Shown here piece after piece: positions 16,110 through 26,245 of a stretch of DNA of 64,000 bases. Source of the stretch: Paucimonas lemoignei (GTDB taxonomy: Bacteria > Pseudomonadota > Gammaproteobacteria > Burkholderiales > Burkholderiaceae_D); the NCBI RefSeq assembly GCF_004342585.1, contig NZ_SLZQ01000004.1, positions 1 to 64,000 on the forward strand. The letters run 5' to 3'. A model generated the notes under the pieces. It was not told the origin of the DNA. It saw nothing but the letters and a program-made list of their open reading frames with translations, and did not search any database. Made by a program: the position numbers and the translations under genes. Numbering within the stretch: position 1 is the stretch's first letter; each line of letters opens with the position of its first letter.

Positions 16110-17510
16110 ATGCGCACCGTCGTCCTTCGATTTTTCCTGATGCTGTTTTTGGCAAGCGGCCTGCCAGCCATTGCCGCACCCGCCAACGCATCAGGGGCCG
16201 AGCCAATCACAGTCAATCGGGCCAGCATCGTCTACGCTACGCGCGCCGGCGACACGCTGATGTCCATTGCCGAGCGCTTCACGACGCGTATCGACAACTG
16301 GACCGCGCTCAGCAAAGTCAACAATATCGGCAGCGATACCGCCATACCGATCGGCACGCCAATCACCATTCCTGCCGACCTGTTGCAGGATGAGCCCAGC
16401 GAGGCCCGCGTCATCGCCCTGTCCGGCAGCATCACCGCCAACACGCAGGAAGGCCAGCCGCTGCTGCTCGGCCTGGGCGCCAAGATCACCGAAGGCATGC
16501 AGATCGATACCGGCAACAACAGCTTCCTGACACTGGAACTGCCGGACCAGTCGCGCATTTCGCTGCCTTCCAACAGCCGCATCCGCGTCGCCAAGCTGCG
16601 CATGGCGCGTTACACCAAGAGCCCGCGCACGGAAATCCTGCTCCTGAACGGCAAGGTCGAATCCCGTGTCGCGCCGCTGGAACAGAACAAGGGCAAGTTT
16701 GAAGTCCGTACGCCGATGGCAGTGGCCGGCGTGCGCGGCACGCAATTCCGGGTCGGCATCAGCGCCAACGGCACTGCCACCGAAGTCTTGTCCGGCAAGG
16801 TCGAGGTTGGCCGCCCCAACGGCCGCGATGGCCAGATGATCAATGCTGGCCAGGGCAACATCACCAATGGCAAGGCAGTAGGCAAGCCGGTCGATCTGCC
16901 GCCGACGCCGCAACTGGCCAGCGCGCCGACCCGCCAGGAACAGAGCGGCGCCCAGTTCGTGCTGACGCCGGTTCCCGGCGCGCAGGCTTACCATGTCCAG
17001 ATCGCCACCGATCAGGAAGCGAAAAACATTCTTCTGGAAGGTCACGCCAAGGATACGCGCCTCAGGCTGGATGGCCTGCCTAACGGCAGCTACTATGCCC
17101 GCGTCTCGGCGATCGACAGGCTGGGTCTGGAAGGTCCGGCCAGCACGCACGCCTTTACGATCGGTTCTGCACCGCCAGCCGTTTCCGGACCGCTGCCCGC
17201 TTCGCCTACCGTGGAGGCAGGCGAAGCCCGCCAGCTGGCGTTGCGCTGGAGCGGCGCGCCGGGCCAGCAATTTACGGTACAAGTGGCGCGCGATCCGGCA
17301 TTCTCCTGGCTGGTCTATACCAACAAGACTTCCGTGCCGGAAGCACGCTTCCCGCGTCCGCCTTTCGGCACCTATTATGCGCGCGTGCAAGTCAACCATC
17401 CAGATGGCAGCGCCAGCCCGTACTCCCTGGCCCAGCCGTTTGTCGTCACGGACCAGTGGATCATCCATGATGGCAATCCGATCAGCGCCAAAAACGCCGC
17501 GGCCCGCTAA
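16110..17510 (+). CDS. LysM-FecR periplasmic protein with fibronectin-like repeats
   Basis: A 466-residue exported protein. A Sec signal peptide (about 1-27) is followed by a LysM-like module (VYATRAGDTLMSIAERF..., about 38-88), which suggests peptidoglycan binding. A FecR domain follows (about 110-240), with FEVRTPMAVAGVRGTQFRV as its hallmark. The C-terminal part holds two repeats with the form FTVQVARDPAF / YHVQIATDQEA and YYARV, like fibronectin III folds. The ATG at 16110 has GGGGGAG before it. Despite the FecR domain there is no sigma factor or TonB receptor nearby, so this is not a classical FecIRA system. Confidence 0.85.
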   Translation: MRTVVLRFFLMLFLASGLPAIAAPANASGAEPITVNRASIVYATRAGDTLMSIAERFTTRIDNWTALSKVNNIGSDTAIPIGTPITIPADLLQDEPSEARVIALSGSITANTQEGQPLLLGLGAKITEGMQIDTGNNSFLTLELPDQSRISLPSNSRIRVAKLRMARYTKSPRTEILLLNGKVESRVAPLEQNKGKFEVRTPMAVAGVRGTQFRVGISANGTATEVLSGKVEVGRPNGRDGQMINAGQGNITNGKAVGKPVDLPPTPQLASAPTRQEQSGAQFVLTPVPGAQAYHVQIATDQEAKNILLEGHAKDTRLRLDGLPNGSYYARVSAIDRLGLEGPASTHAFTIGSAPPAVSGPLPASPTVEAGEARQLALRWSGAPGQQFTVQVARDPAFSWLVYTNKTSVPEARFPRPPFGTYYARVQVNHPDGSASPYSLAQPFVVTDQWIIHDGNPISAKNAAAR

Positions 17511-17553
17511 TCGTTGCGGGCAATGAGCGCTGGACTGCATATTCCGGCGGACA

Positions 17554-17579
17554 GCGCACGCAAGCTTGCTAACGTGCGC
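17554..17579 (+). promoter_or_regulatory. inverted repeat between the FecR and kinase genes
   Basis: GCGCACG (17554-17560) and CGTGCGC (17573-17579) are perfectly complementary, with a 12-base spacer that contains AAGCTT. It lies in the 118-base gap upstream of the kinase. It could be an mRNA hairpin that tunes kinase level, or an operator. No T-run follows. Confidence 0.35.
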
Positions 17580-17628
17580 ACGAGCCAGCCGCTATTTCAG
17601 CGAATGCTAATGTCGACTATCCTGCTTC

Positions 17629-20031
17629 ATGACTTCTAACCGGCTTTCCCCACTGGTGCGGCGCCTGGCGGTACGCGAATGGCTGTCGATCCTGGTGGTC
17701 ATGGTACTGCTGGCAGGTGTACTTGGCTGGCAATCCGGATTAGGCCGCCTGGATCAGACAGTGTATGACCAGTTCCTCTCGCAAACTGGCCGCCCCGCAC
17801 GTGACGATATCCTGATCGTCGCCATCGATGATTACAGCCTGGCGCAACTGGGCCGCTGGCCCTGGCCGCGTACGCTGCACGCCGAACTGATTTCGCAAAT
17901 TGCCGCGGCCAAGCCGCGCGCCATCGGCCTGGATGTGATCATGTCCGAGCCGGAAGCGGCGCCAGCCAATGGCAGCCGGTCTGGCGATCTGGCGCTGGCA
18001 GAAGTCTTGAAGAATAACCAGCGCACCGTGCTGCCGATCGTGATGGCCAATGCGGGCACCGGCTTGAGCGCGGCATTACCGGCCGCCGATATTGCCAAAG
18101 GCGCGCGCAGCTTTGGCCATATCAACCTGGAGCATGATAATGACGGCGTCGTGCGCAGCGTCTATCTCTATGAAGGCGAGAATGGCGTATGGTGGCCGCA
18201 CTTTTCGCTGGCATTGCTGCAACTGGCTGAAGCCGATGCCAAAAATGCCGGCTTGCGCCTCGTCGGCGGCATGCAGCCTGCTGCGCCAGGCGCTGTCGAA
18301 TCGACGAAGTTCGGACATTGGCAACGCAGCCGGCTGCTGCATATCCCGTTTGCCGGCCATAACGGCCATTTCCGTTCGATTCCTTACGTCTCAGTCTTGC
18401 GCGGCGAAGTCCCGCCGCAGTTTTTCGCGGATAAATATGTGCTGATCGGCGCCACCGCCATCGGCATGACGGATTCCTATCCCACTCCCGTGTCCGCCGG
18501 CGCCGGCGCCATGGCTGGTATCGAAATCAATGCCAATATCCTGGCCAGCCTGCTCGATCAGGAAACCATCGTCATTGCCAAACCGTGGCAGTCGGCATTG
18601 TTTTCCATTGCCCCGGTGCTGATCGCGCTGCTTGGCTATTTCATGCTGACGCCGCGCCTGGCGCTGCTGCTTAACGTCGGCATGCTGTTGTTGACACTGG
18701 CGTCGAGTTATTTCGCTCTGCAGATGGGCATCTGGTTCGCCCCTTGCGCAGCCCTGGTGACCCTGCTGATTTCCTATCCGTTGTGGAGCTGGCGCCGGCT
18801 GGAAGCGGCGATCGATTACCTCGGCCAGGAATTCATCCGACTGGACCAGGAACCGCACGTCTTGCCCGAACTCGCCACCAGCAATACCATCATCGAAGAT
18901 GTGCTGGAACGCCGCATGAACGCCATGGAAACCGCGGCGCGGAGGGTGCGCGACCTGCGTCAGTTTATTTCCGACAATCTCGACAGCCTGCCTGACGCCA
19001 CCTTGGTGACGACTGTCGATGGCCATGTTCTGCTGGCTAACAAGCATGCCAACGAATACTTCGCGCTAGCAGGCCACCAGGATATCCAGGGCGCCCTGCT
19101 GCCCTATCTGTTCTCCACGCTGGCGTCGCCCGAGCCGGTCAATCAAACCATCAGCACGCGCTTCGACTGGTGGCAACTGCTGGACTTGCAATATGCGCGC
19201 TTGCTTGCCGACGGCGTCAGCACGCTCGATCCGCAGGGACGCGACCTGCTGGTCAAGAGCGCGCCCTGCCACTCGGCCAGCAATGAACTGACCGGCTGGA
19301 TCGTCAGCGTGATCGATATTTCACCGATCCGTGCCGCTGAACGCAGCCGCGATGAAACCCTACGCTTCCTGTCGCACGACATGCGTGCCCCGCAGGCATC
19401 GATCCTGGCGCTCCTGGAACTGCAGCACGATCCGGCCTCAGCCCTGCCGCAAGATGAACTGTTTTCCAGGATTGAAAAAGCCACCCGCAAGACGCTGGGG
19501 CTGGCCGACAATTTCGTGCAACTGGCACGCGCCGAATCGCATGAGTACCGGCTGGAAGAAGTTGATTTCCAGGAAATGCTTTACGACGCCACCGATGAAA
19601 TGTGGTCGCTGGCAAAAAACAAGCAAATCGAACTGGTTACCAGCATCAAGGATGGGGAATATCCGGTCCAGGCCGACCGCGCCTTGATGACGCGCGCGCT
19701 GGTTAACCTGATTTCCAATGCCATCAATTACAGTCCGGCCGGCACGCGCGTGGCCTGCACGGTCGAACTGCAATCGACGCTGGAAGGCCCGCACGTCATC
19801 TGTAACATTACCGACCAGGGCTATGGCATTGCGCCGCATGACCAGGTCAAGCTGTTCCGGCGCTTCCAGCGACTGGAGTTGCCCAACCAACCGCGCCATG
19901 AAGGCATCGGCCTGGGGCTGGTCTTCGTCAAAACCGTGGTCGAGCGCCATCTCGGTGAAATACGCTTCAGCAGCAAGGTCGGCGAAGGCACCACCTTTAC
20001 CGTCGTCCTGCCCAGTGCCTTGCCGGCATGA
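17629..20031 (+). CDS. CHASE2-PAS hybrid-free sensor histidine kinase
   Basis: An 800-residue membrane kinase. One N-terminal transmembrane helix (about 18-36) leads to a periplasmic CHASE2 domain (RLDQTVYDQF..., PWPRTLHAELI, IGLDVIMSEP) up to about residue 310, then about three helices (about 325-395). A PAS-like domain follows (about 440-560), then a HisKA domain with the phospho-acceptor His583 in FLSHDMRAPQ. The ATP-binding domain shows LVNLISNAINYSPAGT, DQGYGIAP and GIGLGLVFVK. CHASE2 senses unknown extracytoplasmic signals. It probably phosphorylates the response regulator two genes upstream. Confidence 0.92.
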   Translation: MTSNRLSPLVRRLAVREWLSILVVMVLLAGVLGWQSGLGRLDQTVYDQFLSQTGRPARDDILIVAIDDYSLAQLGRWPWPRTLHAELISQIAAAKPRAIGLDVIMSEPEAAPANGSRSGDLALAEVLKNNQRTVLPIVMANAGTGLSAALPAADIAKGARSFGHINLEHDNDGVVRSVYLYEGENGVWWPHFSLALLQLAEADAKNAGLRLVGGMQPAAPGAVESTKFGHWQRSRLLHIPFAGHNGHFRSIPYVSVLRGEVPPQFFADKYVLIGATAIGMTDSYPTPVSAGAGAMAGIEINANILASLLDQETIVIAKPWQSALFSIAPVLIALLGYFMLTPRLALLLNVGMLLLTLASSYFALQMGIWFAPCAALVTLLISYPLWSWRRLEAAIDYLGQEFIRLDQEPHVLPELATSNTIIEDVLERRMNAMETAARRVRDLRQFISDNLDSLPDATLVTTVDGHVLLANKHANEYFALAGHQDIQGALLPYLFSTLASPEPVNQTISTRFDWWQLLDLQYARLLADGVSTLDPQGRDLLVKSAPCHSASNELTGWIVSVIDISPIRAAERSRDETLRFLSHDMRAPQASILALLELQHDPASALPQDELFSRIEKATRKTLGLADNFVQLARAESHEYRLEEVDFQEMLYDATDEMWSLAKNKQIELVTSIKDGEYPVQADRALMTRALVNLISNAINYSPAGTRVACTVELQSTLEGPHVICNITDQGYGIAPHDQVKLFRRFQRLELPNQPRHEGIGLGLVFVKTVVERHLGEIRFSSKVGEGTTFTVVLPSALPA

Positions 20032-20116
20032 CCACGACGGCCTGCGGCAGCGGAATGGCCAAGAGGCATACCGCACATTAGCACTTTCATCACGGATGAA
20101 TCACCGTCGACGTCGC

Positions 20117-20146
20117 TGCTCATGCTGAGGTGCAAGGAGCTATAAT
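20117..20146 (+). promoter_or_regulatory. candidate hemA promoter
   Basis: A perfect -10 box TATAAT at 20141-20146 lies 35 bases before the hemA start. The -35 region is weak (TGCTCA at 20117-20122, 18-base spacing), so the call rests on the -10 box. Confidence 0.4.
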
Positions 20147-20181
20147 GCTGCATTATGTTTAGCTGCAACCTATAGTCCGAA

Positions 20182-21471
20182 ATGCAATTTCTTGCCGTCG
20201 GTCTGAACCACACCACCGCGCCGGTTTCCCTGCGTGAGAAAGTCGCTTTCCCTGCTGACCAGATTCGGCAGGCAGTGGCGTCTGCGCGCGCATGGTTTGG
20301 CCGCGATGGTCTTGTGGATGCCGGCAAGGAAGCAGCGATCCTATCGACCTGTAACCGCACCGAGCTGTATGCGGCTGGCGCTGCCGCCGGCAGTGTCGAA
20401 GAAGCGATCGATGCCACGGCTCATTTCCTGGCGCACTATCACAAGCTTTCCTATTCCGAGTTGCGGCCCTATCTCTATACCTTGCCGCAGGATCATGCCG
20501 TCCGGCACGCCTTCCGCGTCGCTTCCGGGCTCGATTCCATGGTGCTGGGCGAGCCGCAAATCCTCGGGCAAATGAAGGATGCCGTGCGCCATGCGGAAGC
20601 GGCGGGCGGCCTCGGCACTTACCTGCACCAGATGTTCCAGCGCACCTTTGCGGTTGCCAAGGAAGTGCGCAGCACCACTGCCATCGGCACCCAGAGCGTC
20701 TCGATGGCTGCGGCAGCCGTGCGCCTGTCGCAGCGGATTTTCGACACCATCACCGAGCAGAATGTCTTGTTCATCGGCGCGGGGGAAATGATCGAATTGT
20801 GCGCCACGCACTTCGCTGCCCAGCGGCCGAAATCGCTCACCATCGCCAATCGTACCCTGGAGCGTGGCGAAGCATTGGCGCGCCGCTTCGATGGCCGTGC
20901 CATTCGCCTGGCGGAATTGCCGGATCAGCTGGCAAATTTTGACATCGTCGTATCGTCCACTGCCTCATCCCTGCCGATCATCGGCCTGGGCATGGTCGAG
21001 CGCGCCATCAAGGTACGCCGCCACAAGCCGATGTTCATGGTGGACCTGGCGGTGCCGCGCGATATCGAAGCCGAGGTCGGCCGCCTGAACGACGTTTTCC
21101 TCTATACCGTGGATGACCTGGCGTCGGCAGTGCAGACTGGCCTGGAAAACCGCCAGGCTGCCGTGGCGCAGGCGGAAGCCATCATCGAAACCCGCGTGCG
21201 CTCTTTCATGCACTGGGTGGAAAGCCGCGCGGTGGTGCCATTGATTCAAGACTTGCATGAGACCAGCGAAGCTTTCCGCCTGGCCGAACTGGAACGCGCG
21301 CGCAAGCTGCTGGCCAAGGGCGAGGATATCGATACCGTGCTGGAAGCGCTGTCGAAAGGCCTGACTGCCAAGTTCCTGCATGGCCCGCAACAAGCCCTGC
21401 ATGAAGCGCAAGGCGACGAGCGCGCGCGCCTCGCCACGCTCTTGCCGCATCTGTTCCGCACCAAGCGCTAG
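20182..21471 (+). CDS. hemA: glutamyl-tRNA reductase
   Basis: A 429-residue enzyme that reduces glutamyl-tRNA to glutamate-1-semialdehyde, the first committed step of C5-pathway haem synthesis. The N-terminal [15 protein letters not shown] and the catalytic cysteine in [11 protein letters not shown] are clear. The S-shaped NADPH domain carries [16 protein letters not shown], and the C-terminal helix forms the dimerisation domain. It opens the hemA-prfA cluster, as in most beta- and gammaproteobacteria. Confidence 0.97.
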   Translation: MQFLAVGLNHTTAPVSLREKVAFPADQIRQAVASARAWFGRDGLVDAGKEAAILSTCNRTELYAAGAAAGSVEEAIDATAHFLAHYHKLSYSELRPYLYTLPQDHAVRHAFRVASGLDSMVLGEPQILGQMKDAVRHAEAAGGLGTYLHQMFQRTFAVAKEVRSTTAIGTQSVSMAAAAVRLSQRIFDTITEQNVLFIGAGEMIELCATHFAAQRPKSLTIANRTLERGEALARRFDGRAIRLAELPDQLANFDIVVSSTASSLPIIGLGMVERAIKVRRHKPMFMVDLAVPRDIEAEVGRLNDVFLYTVDDLASAVQTGLENRQAAVAQAEAIIETRVRSFMHWVESRAVVPLIQDLHETSEAFRLAELERARKLLAKGEDIDTVLEALSKGLTAKFLHGPQQALHEAQGDERARLATLLPHLFRTKR

Positions 21472-21581
21472 CTGCGCTGCCTGGCCGATATCGGCCACTT
21501 CCCTTTCGGGATCGCGTCTAATTTGCACGATTCCTTGTCCGAGATTCCTTGATTCACCCAGCACCCAGACTGGATACACCA

Positions 21582-22664
21582 ATGAAACCTTCGCTGCTTG
21601 CCAAACTCGATCAGCTCACCCACCGCCTGGCGGAAGTCAACGACCTGCTGTCGCAGGAAAACGCGACGGCCGACATGGATAATTACCGCAAGCTCTCGCG
21701 CGAGCACGCCGAACTGGGGCCGCTGGTCGAGGTGTACAACGCCTACGTCCAGGCCGACAAGGATGTGCAAACTGCGCAGGAATTGCTGGCCGACCCGGAC
21801 ATGAAGGAATTCGCACAGGAAGAAATCGCGGCGGCAAAGGCGCGCATGGAACAGCTGGAAGTCGATTTGCAAAAGATGCTGCTGCCGAAAGATCCGAATG
21901 ACGAGCGCAATATTTTCCTGGAAATCCGCGCCGGCACCGGCGGCGACGAAGCGGGGCTCTTTGCCGGCGATCTGCTGCGCATGTACACGCGCTATGCCGA
22001 ACGCAATCGTTGGCAAGTCGAGCTGATTTCCGAGTCTCCCTCTGAAGTTGGCGGATACAAGGAAGTCATCGTGCGCATCGTCGGCTTTGGCGCCTACTCG
22101 AAGTTGAAGTTCGAGTCGGGCGGCCATCGTGTGCAGCGCGTGCCGGCCACCGAAACGCAGGGCCGCATTCATACTTCCGCCTGCACGGTGGCGGTGATGC
22201 CGGAAGCCGATGAAGTGGAAGACGTCAATATCAATCAGGCGGACCTGCGTATCGACACTTTCCGCGCTTCGGGCGCCGGCGGCCAGCACATCAACAAGAC
22301 CGATTCGGCGGTACGCATAACTCACCTGCCGACCGGCATCGTGGTCGAATGCCAGGACGACCGCAGCCAGCACAAGAACAAGGCGCAAGCCATGAAGGTA
22401 TTGGCAGCGCGCATCAAGGATGTCCAGATGCGCGAGCAACAAGCCAAGGAAGCGGCCACGCGCAAGTCGCTCATCGGCTCGGGCGACCGCAGCGAACGCA
22501 TTCGCACGTATAATTTCCCGCAAGGCCGCATGACTGACCACCGCATCAACCTGACGCTGTACAAGCTCGACTTCATCATGGATGGCGACCTGGAAGAGTT
22601 GACGACGGCTCTCGCCGCCGAGCATCAGGCCGAGTTGCTGGCCGAACTCGGTGAGGGAGCATAA
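21582..22664 (+). CDS. prfA: peptide chain release factor 1
   Basis: A 360-residue factor that terminates translation at UAA and UAG. The GGQ loop ([22 protein letters not shown]) that triggers hydrolysis is present, as is the codon-reading segment in [16 protein letters not shown], which has PAT at the PxT position. The start at ATG 21582 ([12 protein letters not shown]) is the family start. Its methylase gene, prmC, is nearby, but dsbB intervenes. Confidence 0.97.
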   Translation: MKPSLLAKLDQLTHRLAEVNDLLSQENATADMDNYRKLSREHAELGPLVEVYNAYVQADKDVQTAQELLADPDMKEFAQEEIAAAKARMEQLEVDLQKMLLPKDPNDERNIFLEIRAGTGGDEAGLFAGDLLRMYTRYAERNRWQVELISESPSEVGGYKEVIVRIVGFGAYSKLKFESGGHRVQRVPATETQGRIHTSACTVAVMPEADEVEDVNINQADLRIDTFRASGAGGQHINKTDSAVRITHLPTGIVVECQDDRSQHKNKAQAMKVLAARIKDVQMREQQAKEAATRKSLIGSGDRSERIRTYNFPQGRMTDHRINLTLYKLDFIMDGDLEELTTALAAEHQAELLAELGEGA

Positions 22665-22729
22665 ATAGGATAGGCAAGCGCAGCCTCAGATGCTGCCAAA
22701 GCCACCATAACAAACGAAATGGAATCGCG

Positions 22730-23206
22730 ATGAAACAAACCAAACTTGTCTTGCTCGGCGTTGCCATCGCCGCCATCGCCCTGCTGGGTGCGGCGCTTTA
22801 TCTGCAATTCAACAAGGGCATGCTACCCTGCCCCTGGTGCATCATTCAGCGCTATATTTTCGCCGCCATCGCGCTGATCTGCCTGATTGCGGCCTTCCTG
22901 CCGCAAGGCGCTGCGCGTGCCGGCGCCGGCCTGGGTTTTCTGACATCGCTGGGTGGCATCGGTGCGGGAAGCTGGCTGCTGTGGGTACAAGCCAATCCAA
23001 ATGTCTCTTGCGGCATCGATCCGCTGGAAACGTCGCTGAACAAGGTGTTCCTGGCAGAGTTGCTGCCTGCGGTATTCAAGGCCGATGGCTTGTGCACTAC
23101 CCAATATCCGCCATTGCTCGGCTTGTCGGTCGCCCAATGGTCGACGGTCTGGTTCGCCATCTTCGCCATCGTGCTCGGCTGGACAGCTTTCAAGCGCCGG
23201 CGTTGA
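22730..23206 (+). CDS. dsbB: disulfide bond formation protein DsbB
   Basis: A 158-residue inner-membrane protein with four predicted transmembrane helices. It reoxidises DsbA and passes electrons to quinone. The first periplasmic loop has the CPWC pair in MLPCPWCIIQRY. A second loop holds two further cysteines (NVSCGID and DGLCTTQ) as in DsbB. The length is typical of the short proteobacterial form. It lies between prfA and prmC, which are usually adjacent. Confidence 0.93.
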   Translation: MKQTKLVLLGVAIAAIALLGAALYLQFNKGMLPCPWCIIQRYIFAAIALICLIAAFLPQGAARAGAGLGFLTSLGGIGAGSWLLWVQANPNVSCGIDPLETSLNKVFLAELLPAVFKADGLCTTQYPPLLGLSVAQWSTVWFAIFAIVLGWTAFKRRR

Positions 23207-23216
23207 TCCTGCCGCC

Positions 23217-24065
23217 GTGCCTCACGAACCCCGCTCTCCATTCACGCTGGCCGCCGGCGATACGCTGGCGGCTGCCTTACGCAATATTCCGCTGCCCGCA
23301 TTAGAGATCCGTATCCTTGCCAGCCATACGCTGGGATTAACGCGGGTGCAATTGATCACGCAAGCCGACCGCTCCCTGACCGACGCCGAAGCTAATGCCC
23401 TGAAGGAGCTTGTCCGCCGTCGCCTGGCCGGTGAGCCGATTGCCTACATCGTCGGCCAGCGCGAATTCTTTGGTCTGCCCTTCACCGTTACCCCGGCTGT
23501 GTTGATTCCCCGTCCGGAGACGGAGTTGCTGGTGGAGCTGGCGCTGGAACGCCTGCCGCCAAATGGGCGCGTGCTCGACCTTGGCACCGGCTCCGGCGCC
23601 ATCGCAGTGGCCATTGCCCATCAGCGCCCGGATGCGAATGTGACCGCCCTCGACGCCAGCCATGAGGCGCTGGAAGTCGCGCGCGGCAATGCCGAACGCA
23701 ATCACGCCAGGGTGAGCTTCCTGCATAGCGATTGGTATAGCGCCCTTGGCCGGGAAATTTTCGATGTCATCGTCGCCAACCCGCCTTATATTGAAAAGAA
23801 CGACCCGCATCTTGCCCAAGGCGATTTGCGTTTCGAGCCGGTGGATGCGCTGACCGATCATGCCGACGGCCTGTCGGACCTTGCCACCATTGTCGCCGGC
23901 GCCGGTCAGCATTTGGCTGATGCCGGCTGGCTGTTGATGGAGCATGGCTACGATCAGGCCCAAGCCGTGCGTGACTTGCTGACAAAACAAGGATTCGGCA
24001 AGGTGCAAAGCTGGCGAGACCTGGCGGATATCGAACGGGTTTCCGGCGGCTGCTTGAAGACCTGA
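23217..24065 (+). CDS. prmC: peptide chain release factor N(5)-glutamine methyltransferase
   Basis: A 282-residue SAM-dependent methylase that modifies the Gln of the GGQ loop in release factors. The catalytic NPPY is seen in VIVANPPYIEKND. The SAM-binding VLDLGTGSGAIAVAIA and the PxPRPETELLVE segment (IPRPETELL) are typical. No ATG fits, and the best start is GTG at 23217, ten bases after the dsbB stop. The gene is probably co-transcribed with dsbB and prfA. Confidence 0.93.
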   Translation: MPHEPRSPFTLAAGDTLAAALRNIPLPALEIRILASHTLGLTRVQLITQADRSLTDAEANALKELVRRRLAGEPIAYIVGQREFFGLPFTVTPAVLIPRPETELLVELALERLPPNGRVLDLGTGSGAIAVAIAHQRPDANVTALDASHEALEVARGNAERNHARVSFLHSDWYSALGREIFDVIVANPPYIEKNDPHLAQGDLRFEPVDALTDHADGLSDLATIVAGAGQHLADAGWLLMEHGYDQAQAVRDLLTKQGFGKVQSWRDLADIERVSGGCLKT

Positions 24066-24069
24066 AGGC

Positions 24070-25974
24070 TTAGACTGCCGTCACGCCCGCAGATTCTGGC
24101 GAGGCTGCATCCTGATCCATCTGGCAGTGCGTATCCATCCGCACCTGATTGCGGCCAAGCTTCTTGGCCTCGTATAAGGCGGCGTCCGCCCTGGCGATGA
24201 GCGTATCGGAATTATCGTCCGGCATTGGCACCATGATGCCAATGCCCACGCTCACGGTCAGATGCAAGCGCTTGTCGTCGAATTCCACTACCCGCTCCTG
24301 CACGCGCGACCGCACCTCTTCCGCCAGCGCGGCAACTCCTGCCGCATCGCCGTGCGGAATAATCAGGCAAAACTCTTCGCCGCCGTAACGCGCCGCGTGA
24401 TCCGATGGCCGCCTGAGCGAGCCCTGCAATACATTCGCCACGGCCTTGATGCAGACGTCGCCGCACAGATGGCCGTAACGGTCATTGATCGACTTGAAGT
24501 GATCGATATCCACCATGATGAGCGCGATGGGATATTGCTGGCGCATGGCGCGGCGCCATTCCTCGGCATAGCGTTCGTTAAAGAACTTGCGGTTCTTGAT
24601 GCCGGTGAGCGGATCGACCAGATTCAATTCATGCAAGGCCTTGTTGGCGTCAGCGAGTTTCTGCAAGGCGGCGTCAAGCTCGCGGGTACGTTCCTGCACG
24701 CGCGTTTCCAGTTCCGTCGTGGCCTGGCGCTGGATCCGTTCATTCTCCTCCTTCAGGATACGCAAGCGGTCGGCCAGCGCCATGGACAGCAGGATCACTT
24801 CCAGCGCCGAACCGATTTGCTGACCATAATTGGTGATGAATACCGATGGCAGCAGGCCGAAGGTCTTCAGGGCATACAGGAGGGAGCCAATCAGAAACAC
24901 GGACCAGGCGATCATGAAATAGCGCGCCGGCTTGACCCCTTTGGCCAGCGCGTAGCAGCCAGTGGCGAATGCCATCACGCTGGCGATCACGCCTTCCAAT
25001 GTGCCCAGGCGGATCACCAATGGATACGGTGCAAAGAACGCGGCGGCGGCTGTCGCCACCGAGATGAGCAAGAAGGCCGTGAAAAAGTGGTTCAGGCGCG
25101 GGAAATTCTTGCCGATGTCCAGGAAGGAGCGGGTGAACTCCGTCACGCCGATGGAGCCCATGCAAAGGAAAATTGGCAGCGCCGTGTTGGCCCATGCGGG
25201 CGCATCCGGCCAGAGGTATTCGTAAGTCAGACCATGCAACGTCGCCTGGAACAGGAAGAAGGCCAGGAGGTAGCTGACGTAATAGAGATAGGGCTTATCG
25301 CGCGTGGAAAGGAACAGGACCAGGTTGAAGACGAACAGGCCGGCCAGGATGCCGTAGAAAAGACCCATCAGGTGCTGCTCGTGCTCCTTTGCTTCAATAT
25401 AGGTCGGCATATTCCACAACACGAGCGGCAATTGCATGGAGCTGTTGGTGCGGACATTGACATACACATCCCGGCTGTCACCAGGCTGGACCTCCAGCAG
25501 AAAGTTGATATTGCGCTCTTTGATTGCGCGTGCATCGAAGGGGCGGCGGTCGCCGCCGCGCATGACCGCATGCGAGCCGTCCGGCGCAACCAGGTAAATA
25601 TCCACATGGTCGAGCGGCGGATACAACACCTCAAGCAGCCAGTCCTTGAACCGGGCCGAGCGATTCTCGATTGTGAAACGGAACCACATGCTGGAGGAAG
25701 TGAAGCCAAAGCTCGGCGTGGAAGCGTTGACGGGTTGAAACCCCCTTGTACCCGCCGCAGCGCGTATCTCCTCAAACGTCAGCTTGCCGGAGGCATCTTC
25801 AACATACTCCAGCTGACTGGAGACTGCATAGCGGCCAGTGTCGGCATCCAGAACAACCGGCGCTGAACTCGCCTGCGCACCAATCGAAAACAAGAGTGCG
25901 ATGACGAAAAAGCAAGGCAGGCAGAAAACTATATTTACGATTTTTCTTATCATTTTAAAAATGACATCTGCCAT
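24070..25974 (-). CDS. 7TMR-DISM diguanylate cyclase
   Basis: A 634-residue membrane protein that probably makes cyclic di-GMP. A signal peptide (about 8-36) precedes a periplasmic 7TMR-DISM extracellular domain (about 40-190), seven transmembrane helices (about 195-390), a coiled coil, and a GGDEF domain. The active site reads YGGEEF (about residue 530), and an RPSD five residues upstream fits the inhibitory RxxD I-site. No EAL domain is present. The start is uncertain: MADV or the later MIRK. It is convergent with prmC. Confidence 0.92.
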   Translation of the reverse strand: MADVIFKMIRKIVNIVFCLPCFFVIALLFSIGAQASSAPVVLDADTGRYAVSSQLEYVEDASGKLTFEEIRAAAGTRGFQPVNASTPSFGFTSSSMWFRFTIENRSARFKDWLLEVLYPPLDHVDIYLVAPDGSHAVMRGGDRRPFDARAIKERNINFLLEVQPGDSRDVYVNVRTNSSMQLPLVLWNMPTYIEAKEHEQHLMGLFYGILAGLFVFNLVLFLSTRDKPYLYYVSYLLAFFLFQATLHGLTYEYLWPDAPAWANTALPIFLCMGSIGVTEFTRSFLDIGKNFPRLNHFFTAFLLISVATAAAAFFAPYPLVIRLGTLEGVIASVMAFATGCYALAKGVKPARYFMIAWSVFLIGSLLYALKTFGLLPSVFITNYGQQIGSALEVILLSMALADRLRILKEENERIQRQATTELETRVQERTRELDAALQKLADANKALHELNLVDPLTGIKNRKFFNERYAEEWRRAMRQQYPIALIMVDIDHFKSINDRYGHLCGDVCIKAVANVLQGSLRRPSDHAARYGGEEFCLIIPHGDAAGVAALAEEVRSRVQERVVEFDDKRLHLTVSVGIGIMVPMPDDNSDTLIARADAALYEAKKLGRNQVRMDTHCQMDQDAASPESAGVTAV

Positions 25975-26058
25975 ACCAGGAGCTAGTGACCAGGCCCGGC
26001 AAAACCCTCGCAGCGCACCATGGCGCCGCTGAAAATCCGGGACATACGCAGATGTTCA

Positions 26059-26081
26059 CTGCCTGTCACATTAACAGGCAG
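26059..26081. promoter_or_regulatory. inverted repeat between the diguanylate cyclase and tex
   Basis: CTGCCTGT (26059-26066) and ACAGGCAG (26074-26081) form an 8-base dyad with a 7-base spacer in the 271-base divergent gap. It could be an operator for either gene or an RNA hairpin. The rest of the gap is AT-rich and shows no gene. Confidence 0.35.
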
Positions 26082-26245
26082 TATAGCTCAATATTTTTAC
26101 CGAGAAATAAACGCATGCGCAATTTCATACACCCCATTGCGCGGTCTTCAGCGTCCCGGAGTCGCATGCCAGCCCTTGTCAAGACTGGCGATTTCACACG
26201 AATTGCGTATCATGTCCAGCTTGTTTCATTACCTCGTATCAATTC

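Noticed and set aside
16110-17510. FecIRA-type iron-citrate signalling system
   Set aside because: There is a FecR domain but no ECF sigma factor and no TonB-dependent receptor; LysM and fibronectin-like parts point elsewhere.
24262-25866. 534-codon open frame antisense to the diguanylate cyclase
   Set aside because: No motifs; the opposite strand has a clear GGEEF protein.
26063-26077. LexA-like box CTGT...ACAG
   Set aside because: The spacer is 7 bases instead of 8, and neither neighbour is a typical SOS gene.
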